Shown here: positions 21,175 through 28,996 of the stretch, in pieces
Position numbering within the stretch: the first letter of the stretch is position 1
Layout: each line of letters opens with the position of its first letter
Source of the DNA: Gammaproteobacteria bacterium
GTDB taxonomy: Bacteria > Pseudomonadota > Gammaproteobacteria > Burkholderiales > Burkholderiaceae_C
NCBI GenBank assembly: GCA_018815325.1
Contig: JAHIYE010000027.1
Coordinates: forward strand, 1 to 39,271
DNA length: 39,271 nt
Direction of reading: 5' to 3'
Notes under the pieces: generated by a model
The model's database searches: none
What the model was told of the DNA's origin: nothing
The model's input: only the letters and a program-made list of their open reading frames with translations
Program-made: the position numbers and the translations under genes

Positions 21175-21190
21175 GCTGTGTTCCTTGGGT

Positions 21191-21245
21191 GCTATTAAAA
21201 AGATAGCTGAATGCGCCCTTGCAATAAGGGCGGCACCCAGAAAAA
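21191..21245 (+). repeat. Dispersed GCTAT...TAGCT repeat, copy 2
   Basis: GCTATTAAAAAGATAGCTGA is followed by TGCGC and a small hairpin GCCCTT-GCAAT-AAGGGC, then an A-rich end. It occupies the gap between the FAH-family gene and FKBP and would lie in the FKBP leader RNA. Confidence 0.7.
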
Positions 21246-21252
21246 CCTGTAA

Positions 21253-22440
21253 TTATGCCAGCAGGCCGCGGCGGGCCAGATCGCGCATCAGGGCCAGGCT
21301 GCCATAGGTCCAGGGGGCGATCCGGTCAGAGGTATTGATGCGGTTGATCAAATTGCCCAGCTGTGGCGTGCCGATGTTCACGATATCGCCCACCTTGTGG
21401 GTGAAGCCCTCACCGGGGCCCTTGCCTTCTACCGGACGGTCCTGGGTCGGGGCAAACATGGTACCCAGGAACAACATGAAGCCGTCCGGATACTGGTGAT
21501 TGGGGCCGATCGCCTGGCCCACCAGGTCCAGCGGGTCGCGGCTGATCATGCTCAGGGGACTTACCCCATCCATCACGAAGCCGTCATCGCCGCTGACCCG
21601 CATCACCAGGTCGCAGCGCCGCACGTCGTCGATGCCGTAATGGTCGTCGAACAGGCGGATGAACGGACCGATGGCGCAGGAGGCGTTGTTGTCCTTGGAT
21701 TTGCCCAGCAACAGGGCGCTGCGGCCTTCGAAATCGCGCAGGTTGACATCATTGCCCAGTGTGACGCCCTTGACCTCGCCGCGGCTGTTGACGGCCAGCA
21801 CGATCTCGGGTTCGGGGTTGTTCCAGTCGCTGTGCGGGTGGATGCCGATCTCTGCGCCGATGCCTACGGCACTCATGGGTTGTGCCTTGGTGAAGATCTC
21901 GGCGTCAGGGCCGATACCCACTTCCAGGTACTGGGACCACACACCCTGCGCAATCAAAACCTCCTTGAGCCGCATGGCCTCTTCGGAGCCGGGTTTGACC
22001 TTGCTGAGGTTGTCTCCGATCACCCCGACCACGGCCCGGCGGACCGCCTCTGCCTTGCTGGCGTCGCCCCGGGCCTGCTCCTCGATCACGCGCTCCAGCA
22101 TCGAGGAGACAAAAGTCACGCCAGCCGCCTTGATGGCCTGCAGGTCGCATGGCGCCAGGAACCATGGCAGGGCGGGATCGCGTGCATCCTGGGCCGAGTT
22201 GGCCAGCACCGAGGCGGTATCGCACAGACGCGGGCTGCCGAATTCACGGATCATGCCGACCGGGTCGTTCATCTCCAGCAAGCCGCTCATGGTGGGGGCC
22301 AGATGAGAGATGTCGTAAATGGCGTCTTCCGTGACCCGCACCACAATCGGGCCGGCATCTTCAACCCACATGCGGGCGACGAGCAAGGCCTGCTCATGGT
22401 CGTGGGGAAGGACGGTGGAGGTGGTCAGGTCAAGGTTCAT
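21253..22440 (-). CDS. Fumarylacetoacetate hydrolase family protein
   Basis: 395 residues from the ATG at 22440. The frame extends further upstream, but that part would overlap a terminator. The FAH C-terminal fold is recognised from IGAEIGIHPHSDWNNPEPEIVLAV, which supplies acidic metal ligands, then GVTLGNDVNLRDFEGRSALLLGKSKDN and the end RIAPWTYGSLALM (long strings quoted in parts). Family members hydrolyse, decarboxylate or dehydrate 2-oxo acids through Mg2+ or Ca2+. The substrate is not evident. A role in a sugar-acid or aromatic pathway would fit the wider neighbourhood, but no direct link is seen. Confidence 0.82.
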   Translation of the reverse strand: MNLDLTTSTVLPHDHEQALLVARMWVEDAGPIVVRVTEDAIYDISHLAPTMSGLLEMNDPVGMIREFGSPRLCDTASVLANSAQDARDPALPWFLAPCDLQAIKAAGVTFVSSMLERVIEEQARGDASKAEAVRRAVVGVIGDNLSKVKPGSEEAMRLKEVLIAQGVWSQYLEVGIGPDAEIFTKAQPMSAVGIGAEIGIHPHSDWNNPEPEIVLAVNSRGEVKGVTLGNDVNLRDFEGRSALLLGKSKDNNASCAIGPFIRLFDDHYGIDDVRRCDLVMRVSGDDGFVMDGVSPLSMISRDPLDLVGQAIGPNHQYPDGFMLFLGTMFAPTQDRPVEGKGPGEGFTHKVGDIVNIGTPQLGNLINRINTSDRIAPWTYGSLALMRDLARRGLLA

Positions 22441-22455
22441 GATTTTTTGAGGCGT

Positions 22456-22480
22456 AAAAAAAGGACAGAAACCTGTCCTT
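22456..22480 (-). terminator. Intrinsic terminator after the winged-helix regulator
   Basis: On the minus strand AAGGACAG-GTTT-CTGTCCTT is followed by a run of T. It lies about 30 bases after the regulator stop and directly before the FAH-family start, so the two genes are separate units. Confidence 0.88.
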
Positions 22481-22511
22481 GGTGTGCTGTCAACAAGGCC
22501 GGGGCCAGGGC

Positions 22512-22823
22512 TTACTTGGTCTTCTTGGCCTGGCTGGTCGCCCATTTGCCGGCAAAGGCGGGCAGGTCACCGAGTCGTTTGAGCAGGTCGGCACCCAGAG
22601 AGGTCACCATATAGCCTTCGCTGCCATGGTTGAGCAAACCGGCTTCGCGCAGTTCCTTGATGCGGGTGTTGAGCGTGTTCGGCGTAATGCCGCCAACACT
22701 GTCCTGCAGCAAGCGGAAGGTTTGTGCATGACCATCTTTCAGTGCCCACAGGACGCGAATGGCATAGCGGGACTCGAGCAGGCCAAGCAGCTGACCGATG
22801 GCGGCGTTTTCTTTTGAACTCAT
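22512..22823 (-). CDS. HxlR-like winged-helix transcriptional regulator
   Basis: 103 residues. The pattern LLESRYAIRVLWALKDGHAQTFRLLQDSVGGITPNTLNTRIKELREAGLL (shown only as overlapping parts: RYAIRVLWALKDG, RLLQDSVGGI, TPNTLNTRIKELREAGLL) is the HxlR/winged-helix DNA-binding unit. The tail is Lys-rich. There is no ligand domain. HxlR proteins respond to aldehydes, quinones or redox state through a Cys near the N terminus; none is present here. The target is unknown; the FAH-family gene downstream or a divergent unit are candidates. Confidence 0.8.
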   Translation of the reverse strand: MSSKENAAIGQLLGLLESRYAIRVLWALKDGHAQTFRLLQDSVGGITPNTLNTRIKELREAGLLNHGSEGYMVTSLGADLLKRLGDLPAFAGKWATSQAKKTK

Positions 22824-22999
22824 TATGAACAGCTCTCCTGTGGATATCGATGGTGCGCTGGGCGGCTTGTCAGTCAGGCGCCGGGGCTTGCCGGTGCGAC
22901 TGGAAACTATAACGCAGATTTTGGGGTGCTACAAGATTCATAGCTGCCTTGGGCCCTATTTCGACAGTAATCGGGAAAACTCAAGCCCCGACCAGCCCA

Positions 23000-23464
23000 T
23001 CAGGCGGGGCGATTGTAGATTTTTTGCAGCAGCCGGATCAGGGTTTTGCGCTCGGCGCTGCTCAAACCCGCCGTTGCGTTGGCTTCCAGTTCGGCTGCCG
23101 TGCGTTCGGCTTCCTTCATGAGCCGCTTGCCGCTGGCGGTCAGGTGCAGGCCCATGGCCCGTCCGTCATGCGGGTGCGGATGGCGCTCCACCAGGTCTCT
23201 TTTCTCCAGCACCCGAACCATGCCGACCAGGTTCGGGGGCTGGATGTTGAGGGCAGTGCAGAGTTGGCGCGAGGTGATGCCGGGGTTGTGGGTGATCAGG
23301 GAAAGCACCGAAAAATCGACTGGCTTAAGCCCGTACACGGCCATGCGCTCGAGAAATACCTCGATGATCACCAGCGCCGCACGCCGCGAGTTGTAACCCA
23401 CGAGGTTTTCGAGGAAGCTGGTGTCGACGGTTTCGACGGCGGCGGGGAAGGCGCGTTTATCCAA
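23000..23464 (-). CDS. MarR-family regulator, likely of phenylpropanoid catabolism
   Basis: 154 residues from a TTG two bases after the stop of the LivF gene; no closer ATG or GTG fits the domain. The winged helix is seen in LSLITHNPGITSRQLCTALNI, PPNLVGMVRVLEKRDLVERH and the wing HPHDGRAMGLHLT. It is the last gene of the crotonase/CoA-ligase/ABC operon. MarR proteins that sense hydroxycinnamoyl-CoA (CouR, FerC and HcaR types) control comparable clusters. By position and family this one is the likely repressor, binding the inverted repeat at 31687-31705. That link is inference. Confidence 0.85.
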   Translation of the reverse strand: MDKRAFPAAVETVDTSFLENLVGYNSRRAALVIIEVFLERMAVYGLKPVDFSVLSLITHNPGITSRQLCTALNIQPPNLVGMVRVLEKRDLVERHPHPHDGRAMGLHLTASGKRLMKEAERTAAELEANATAGLSSAERKTLIRLLQKIYNRPA

Positions 23465-23466
23465 AA

Positions 23467-24201
23467 TCAGTCGCGTTTTCGGCTGGCGCCCAGGTAAGTG
23501 CCGATCACGCGAGGGTCGGTGGCGAGCTCCGAGGCCGGGCCTTGCAATGCGATCTCTCCCATTTCCAGCACGTAGCCGTAATCAGCCGTCTCCAGCGCGG
23601 CCCGGGCGTTTTGCTCGACCAGCAAGGTGGTGACACCGGTCTTGCGCAGTGCATCAATGGTGTGAAAGATCTCTTTCACAATCAGCGGCGCCAGCCCCAG
23701 GCTGGGTTCATCGAGCATGAGCAGTGACGGGCGCGACATCAGTGCGCGGCCTACGGCCAGCATCTGGCGCTCGCCCCCCGAGAGCGTGCCAGCTTCCTGC
23801 GTGCGGCGTTCCTTGAGGCGGGGGAAGAGTTCGAACACCACGTCGATCTGCTCGCGCCACTTCGGGTTGCCCAGCCTGACCTGACGGAAAGCGCCCAGTA
23901 CGAGGTTGTCCTCGACCGACATGGTGCCAAACAGCTCGCGCTTTTCGGGCACCAGGGCGATGCCCAGCATGACACGCTCCTCCAGTGGCAGGCGGACGAT
24001 GGACTCGCCTTCATATTCAATCAGGCCGGTGGAGGTCAGCACGCCCATCAGGGCGTTGAGCAGCGTGGACTTGCCCGCGCCGTTAGGCCCGATGACGGTG
24101 ATGATGCTGCCGGGTGCTGCAACGAGGTCGATGCCGTGCAGCACTTCGGCCTTGCCGTAGCCAGCATGGAGTCCCTGCACTCGGAGGGTGGGCGTGCTCA
24201 T
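23467..24201 (-). CDS. Branched-chain-type ABC transporter ATPase, LivF-like
   Basis: 244 residues. Walker A is GPNGAGKST (about 39-47), the signature is LSGGERQMLAVGRAL and Walker B is LLMLDEPSLGL, followed by the H-loop region TLLVEQNARAALE. The length and the GLAPLIV motif are typical of LivF. With the LivG-like ATPase domain fused to LivM it forms the nucleotide-binding pair of the importer. It is 15 bases downstream of that fusion gene and is followed by the MarR gene. Confidence 0.93.
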   Translation of the reverse strand: MSTPTLRVQGLHAGYGKAEVLHGIDLVAAPGSIITVIGPNGAGKSTLLNALMGVLTSTGLIEYEGESIVRLPLEERVMLGIALVPEKRELFGTMSVEDNLVLGAFRQVRLGNPKWREQIDVVFELFPRLKERRTQEAGTLSGGERQMLAVGRALMSRPSLLMLDEPSLGLAPLIVKEIFHTIDALRKTGVTTLLVEQNARAALETADYGYVLEMGEIALQGPASELATDPRVIGTYLGASRKRD

Positions 24202-24216
24202 GTCAAACGTGCTTTC

Positions 24217-25983
24217 TCAATGTTCGGTGCCGAGGTAGGCGGCCTGTACAGCCGGGCTGGCCTGGATTTCATCGGGCGTGCCCTCGATCAGGTGGGTGCC
24301 GAACTCCATCACCACGATGCGGTCGGTCACCTGCATCACGAGGTCCATGTCGTGTTCGACCAGCAGGATGCTCAGGCCTTCGCCTTTGAGCTGGCGCAGC
24401 ACATCGGCCAGTGCCAGTTTTTCCTGGTGGCGCAGGCCCGCAGCGGGCTCATCCAGCAGCAGCAGGGCCGGGTCGTTGCACAGGGCGCGTGCAATCTCCA
24501 GCAGGCGTTGTTGCCCCATGGCCAGGTTGCCGGCGAGCTCAAACAGGTAGTCGCCCATGCCCACGCGCTTGAGCTGCTGCTCGGCTTCGCGCAGCAGGCT
24601 TTGTTCTTCGTGACGGTCCAGCCGCAGCGTGGCAGAGAGGGCACCGCGTGTGCCCCGCAGGTGCGCGCCCAGCGCCACGTTCTCGAGCACCGTCATGTCG
24701 GGAATCATGCGCACGTGCTGGAAGGTGCGCGAGATGCCGCGCTTGGCGATCTCGCGCGAGGGCTGTCCGCTGATGTCTTCTCCGCGGAAATAGACCCGGC
24801 CGCTGGTGAGCCCGAGCACACCCGTGATGAGGTTGAAGGTGGTGGACTTGCCCGCGCCATTGGGGCCTATGAGCCCCACGATCTGGCCGGCCTGCACCGA
24901 AAAGCTGATGTCGTTGACGGCCACCAGGCCGCCGAATTCCTTGCGCAGGTCGATGGCCTGCAGCACCGCCTCACCGGGGGCTGGCATGGTGCGGTGAGGT
25001 AGTACAGCCGCATCGCGCCAGTCCACGGCGCGAGCGAACTTGGGCAGCTTGCGGTCGACAAAAGCCCAGATGCCGTCGGGTGCGTATTTCAGCGTCAGTA
25101 CCAGCAGCACGCCAAACACAATGGTTTCATAGCTGCCGCTGGTGCCGATGAGTGCAGGCAGCAGCACCTGCAACTGGTCGGCCATGAGCTTTGTCACCAG
25201 CGTGCCGGTGATCGCACCCCAGACGTAGCCGGCCCCGCCGAGCACCGCCATGAAGAGGTATTCGATGCCAATGTTCACACCGAAAGGGGACGGGTTGACC
25301 GAGCGCTGGAAGTGCGCATAGAGCCAGCCTGATACGCTGGCGAGCAGCGCCGAGATGATGAAGATGCCGATCTTGAAGCGCAGGGTGTCGATACCCATGG
25401 ACTCGGCCATGATGGAGCCGCTCTTGAGGGAACGGATGGCGCGGCCCACGCGCGAGTCCAGCAGGTGGAGCATGCACAGCGCGGCCAGCAGCACCAGCGC
25501 CCAGGTCATGAGGAAGAAGGCACGCTCCTGACCGATCTCCCAGCCGAACAGGCTCAAACCCGGTACATCGAGCAAGCCGTCGTATTTGCCCAAGGCCTGT
25601 AGATTGCCCATGGTGTAGTAGAGCGACAGGCCCCAGGCCAGCGTGGCCAGGGGCAGGTAGTGCCCCGACATGCGCAGCGTGATCCAGCCGACCATCCAGG
25701 CGCACATAGCGGTCAGGCCCAGGCCGATCCACAGCGTGAGCCAGGGCGAGAGACCGGCATTGAGCGTGAGGTAGGCCGAGGTGTAGGCGCCAATGCCCAC
25801 AAAGGCGGCTTGGCCGAATGAGGTCAGGCCCCCGATGCCGGTGAGCAGCACCAGGCCCAGTACGGCCAGGCTGGCGATGCCGACGTAGTTGAGCTGGGTG
25901 ATCCAGAAGTCTGGCACGGGCAGCACGGAGAGCAGCACCACGACGCTGATCAGCGCCAGCCACCCTGCTTTTCGCAAATTCAT
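24217..25983 (-). CDS. Fused LivM permease-LivG ATPase of an ABC importer
   Basis: 588 residues. Residues 1 to about 310 form a LivM-type permease with eight or more membrane helices (GGLTSFGQAAFVGIGAY, and the EAA-like loop GRAIRSLKSGSIMAESMGID, in parts). Residues 340-588 form a LivG-type ATPase: Walker A GPNGAGKST at 373-381, signature LAMGQQRLLEIARAL, Walker B LLLLDEPAAGL. The two are joined by a short linker with no stop or frameshift, so this is a true fusion, as seen in several beta-proteobacterial HAAT transporters for aromatic acids. It is 1 base from LivH. Confidence 0.95.
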   Translation of the reverse strand: MNLRKAGWLALISVVVLLSVLPVPDFWITQLNYVGIASLAVLGLVLLTGIGGLTSFGQAAFVGIGAYTSAYLTLNAGLSPWLTLWIGLGLTAMCAWMVGWITLRMSGHYLPLATLAWGLSLYYTMGNLQALGKYDGLLDVPGLSLFGWEIGQERAFFLMTWALVLLAALCMLHLLDSRVGRAIRSLKSGSIMAESMGIDTLRFKIGIFIISALLASVSGWLYAHFQRSVNPSPFGVNIGIEYLFMAVLGGAGYVWGAITGTLVTKLMADQLQVLLPALIGTSGSYETIVFGVLLVLTLKYAPDGIWAFVDRKLPKFARAVDWRDAAVLPHRTMPAPGEAVLQAIDLRKEFGGLVAVNDISFSVQAGQIVGLIGPNGAGKSTTFNLITGVLGLTSGRVYFRGEDISGQPSREIAKRGISRTFQHVRMIPDMTVLENVALGAHLRGTRGALSATLRLDRHEEQSLLREAEQQLKRVGMGDYLFELAGNLAMGQQRLLEIARALCNDPALLLLDEPAAGLRHQEKLALADVLRQLKGEGLSILLVEHDMDLVMQVTDRIVVMEFGTHLIEGTPDEIQASPAVQAAYLGTEH

Positions 25984-25984
25984 C

Positions 25985-27025
25985 TCAGTGTTCCTCGTCC
26001 GAATGACCTGACTTGAGCGAGCGCCAGAACAGCACTGGCAGGATCAGCGTGAACACGATGACCTCCTTGAAGGCGCTGGCCCAGAAGGAGCCAAAGGCCT
26101 CGATCACGCCAACCAGCAGCGCGCCCAGCGCTGCGCCGGGGTAGCTGGCCAGGCCACCGATGACGGCGGCCACAAAGCCCTTGAGCCCGATCAGGAAACC
26201 TGAGTCAAAAAACACCGTGGTGGTCGGGCCGATCAACAGGCCCGATAGCGCGCCGATGAGGGCTGCCATGGCCAGCGTGAGCTGCCCCGCGGATTGCGAG
26301 GAAATGCCCATGAGCCGCGCGCCGAGACGGTTCACCGCCGTGGCCCGCAAGGCCTTGCCATAGAGGGTTTTCTCGAAGAACAGCCACAGCATGACGATCA
26401 GTGCGATCGAGGCCAGCGCGATGATGACAGCTTGCCCCGTGAGGGTGACCGCGCCGAGGCTGAAGCGCTCATCCCAGAACGTGGGGTTGCGAAAACCTTC
26501 CGCCCCGAAGAAAAGCAGGCCCAGGCCTGTGAGCGCGAAGTGCACACCGACCGAGACGATCAACAGCACCAGGGTGGTGGCATCAGCAAGAGACTGGTAG
26601 GCCAGCCGGTACACCAGCGGGCCGAAGCAGGTGACGATGCAGATCGACAGCAAGGCCTGCACCATGAGGGAAAACTGTTGGGGTGCAGCCCAGATCGTGA
26701 CCAGTGAGATCACGACCGGAAACGCAAGCACGCGCACGCCGGCCATCAGGGCAGGTGTGACAGAGGGATGCCGCTTCCAGCTCTGGAAGGACGCCATCAA
26801 GGCGGCCAGGCCCGCGAGCAGCAGCAGCAGCCAGATCGTGCCCGGTACCTTGCCGGTTTGCAGAATGGCCAGGGTGAGTGCGCCATAGGTGACGAACTCG
26901 CCCTGGGGAATGAAGATGACGCGGGTAACCGCAAAAACCAGAACGGTTGCCAGACCCAGCAGGGCGTAGATGGCCCCATTGGTCAGTCCGTCGACCAGCA
27001 GGATGCTGGCAATCGTGAAGTCCAT
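25985..27025 (-). CDS. Branched-chain-type ABC transporter permease, LivH-like
   Basis: 346 residues, mostly hydrophobic with eight or more membrane helices. The start [37 protein letters not shown] (parts) and the conserved [17 protein letters not shown] loop identify the LivH branch. It forms the transmembrane channel together with the LivM domain of the downstream fusion. The gene is 2 bases after the receptor gene and 1 base before the fusion gene, so the subunits are made together. It is slightly longer than classic LivH (about 308). Confidence 0.92.
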   Translation of the reverse strand: MDFTIASILLVDGLTNGAIYALLGLATVLVFAVTRVIFIPQGEFVTYGALTLAILQTGKVPGTIWLLLLLAGLAALMASFQSWKRHPSVTPALMAGVRVLAFPVVISLVTIWAAPQQFSLMVQALLSICIVTCFGPLVYRLAYQSLADATTLVLLIVSVGVHFALTGLGLLFFGAEGFRNPTFWDERFSLGAVTLTGQAVIIALASIALIVMLWLFFEKTLYGKALRATAVNRLGARLMGISSQSAGQLTLAMAALIGALSGLLIGPTTTVFFDSGFLIGLKGFVAAVIGGLASYPGAALGALLVGVIEAFGSFWASAFKEVIVFTLILPVLFWRSLKSGHSDEEH

Positions 27026-27027
27026 GG

Positions 27028-28161
27028 TTATTGCAGCTTCCAGTCGCCGTTGGTGATGCGCATGATCACACCGGTTTCATTGGTGTAGCCAGCGTGGTCG
27101 GTTGCGGTGTAGTTCACAGTGCCGTGGAACAGCCGGATCGGACCGGCATTTTCCAGTGCGGCCTTGAGGGCGCCACGAAACTCTGGCGTGCCCGGCTTGG
27201 CGGTTTTCAGCGCAATGGGAATGATTTTCTGCAGGATGATCGAAGCATCATAGGCATGCCCTGCGAAAGGGTTGCGGCTGTTGGGTCCATAGACCTTTTC
27301 CCAGGCCTCGGTGTGGGCCATGGCCACCTTTTTATTCGGGTGATTGGCGGGCAACTGTTCCGCCACCATGCCAGGGCCTGCCACCACGTAGACACCTTCC
27401 ACGCTCTTGCCGCCGAGCTTCATCAGCACGCGCGATGCGGCGCCATGGGTCTGGTAGATCTTGCCTTTGTAGCCGCGGTCCACCAGGGCGATGTTGGGCA
27501 TGGCTGCACCGCTACCCGAGGCCACGATGAGAATGGCATCGGGAGCTGCGGAAACCAGCTTGAGTGACTGGCCGGTGACGCTGGTATCGGTGCGCGCGAA
27601 GCGTTCGACATCGACGAACTTAAGGCCGGTGCCTTCCATTTTGATCTTCATGTCACGCAGGAAGAGTTCGCCATAAGCATCGGCGTAGCCCAGAAAGCCA
27701 ACCGTCTTGACGCCATTTTTCTTCATGTGCTCCACGATCGCGTGGGACATCACCAGCGTGGACTGTGGCATGTTGTAGGACCACGGTGCCTTGTTGGTGG
27801 AAACATCAATCGGCGCGAAGGTGATGTGCATGGTGCCGGTTTCCGCAGCCACTGCCGCGACCGAGTTGGCCGGTGGTGTGGCAGCAGAACCCATCAGGAT
27901 GTCGACCTTGTCGTCGGTGACGAAGCGGCGGGCGTTCTTGGTAGCGTTCGACGGATCGGTCGCATCGTCAAGAATGATCACATTGAGCTTTTCGCCGCCA
28001 ATGCTGGTCGGCCACATGGCAATGGCATCCTTGATCGGGATGCCCAGCGCCGAGGTGGGGCCGGTCAGCGGCAGGCTGACGCCAATGTTGATATCAGCCA
28101 GCGCGGACGTGGTGGTCAGCGCTGCAACAGCGAGGGTGAGCAGTGTTTTGGAAAATTTCAT
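27028..28161 (-). CDS. Periplasmic substrate-binding protein of the Liv-type importer
   Basis: 377 residues with a clear signal peptide ([16 protein letters not shown], cleaved before DINIG). The mature protein is a type-1 periplasmic binding fold ([39 protein letters not shown]). Family members bind branched amino acids, amides or aromatic acids. Because the gene is cotranscribed with a CoA ligase, hydratase and dehydrogenase, the likely ligand here is a phenylpropanoid acid such as p-coumarate or ferulate. A strong ribosome site, AAGGAGA, precedes the ATG. Confidence 0.92.
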   Translation of the reverse strand: MKFSKTLLTLAVAALTTTSALADINIGVSLPLTGPTSALGIPIKDAIAMWPTSIGGEKLNVIILDDATDPSNATKNARRFVTDDKVDILMGSAATPPANSVAAVAAETGTMHITFAPIDVSTNKAPWSYNMPQSTLVMSHAIVEHMKKNGVKTVGFLGYADAYGELFLRDMKIKMEGTGLKFVDVERFARTDTSVTGQSLKLVSAAPDAILIVASGSGAAMPNIALVDRGYKGKIYQTHGAASRVLMKLGGKSVEGVYVVAGPGMVAEQLPANHPNKKVAMAHTEAWEKVYGPNSRNPFAGHAYDASIILQKIIPIALKTAKPGTPEFRGALKAALENAGPIRLFHGTVNYTATDHAGYTNETGVIMRITNGDWKLQ

Positions 28162-28217
28162 CTATGTGTCTCCTTGGGTGAATAAAACAGCCGGCGAATG
28201 AAAAGGGTGACTGGCGC

Positions 28218-28982
28218 TCAACGTGGTGCCATGCGCAAGGCGCCATCAAGGCGGATGACTTCGCCATTGAGGTGCCCATTGCTGACGATATGACAGGCGA
28301 GCTGGGCAAACTCTTCGGGTTTACCCAGGCGCTGTGGAAACGGAATGGAGGCGGCCAGCGAGGCCTGCACGGCTTCGGGCAACTGCTTCATGAGCGGCGT
28401 GGCAAACAGGCCCGGTGCCACGGTGCACACGCGGATGCCGTGCTGGGCCAGGTCGCGTGCCATCGGCAGCGTCATGGCCACGAGGCCACCTTTGGAGGCG
28501 CTGTAGGCCTGCTGGCCGACCTGGCCATCAAACGCGGCCACCGAGGCAGTGAACATCATCACGCCGCGCTCGCCGTCTTCAAGCGGGGCGAGTTTGGCGC
28601 AATCGGCGGCAAACAGGCGGCTGATGTTGTAGCTGCCGAGCAGGTTGACGTTGATCACCCGGGCGAAATCCTCCAGTGGCGCGGCCGTACCATCCTTGCC
28701 CACGATGCGCTTGGCTGAACCGATGCCGGCGATGTTCATGAGGATGCGGGCCGGGCCATGGGCGGCAGCGGCTTTGTCGAGGGCGGCACTGACGCTGACC
28801 GTGTCGGTGATGTCGCAGGCGCAGGCAACGCCGCCAATTTCGCTTGCAACTTTCTCGGCCAGAGTCATGTTGACATCCAGCACGGCAACCTTGGCGCCGA
28901 GGCGTGCCAGCTCACGCGCGGTGGCTTCACCGAGGCCGGAGGCGCCGCCGGTCACGAGTGCTGCTTGTCCTTGAATGTCCAT
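28218..28982 (-). CDS. SDR-family 3-hydroxyacyl-CoA dehydrogenase (type II-like)
   Basis: 254 residues. The Rossmann motif is TGGASGLG near residue 11, followed by NIAG, the catalytic Ser in FTASVAAFDGQ, and YSASKGG (Tyr and Lys of the YxxxK motif). The arrangement matches short-chain type-II 3-hydroxyacyl-CoA dehydrogenases (HSD10-like). In this operon it would oxidise the beta-hydroxy group of the aryl-3-hydroxypropanoyl-CoA made by the crotonase to the beta-keto thioester. It lies 14 bases after the CoA ligase gene and has a good AGGAAGG site. Confidence 0.9.
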   Translation of the reverse strand: MDIQGQAALVTGGASGLGEATARELARLGAKVAVLDVNMTLAEKVASEIGGVACACDITDTVSVSAALDKAAAAHGPARILMNIAGIGSAKRIVGKDGTAAPLEDFARVINVNLLGSYNISRLFAADCAKLAPLEDGERGVMMFTASVAAFDGQVGQQAYSASKGGLVAMTLPMARDLAQHGIRVCTVAPGLFATPLMKQLPEAVQASLAASIPFPQRLGKPEEFAQLACHIVSNGHLNGEVIRLDGALRMAPR

Positions 28983-28996
28983 GGTGTGTCCCTTCC

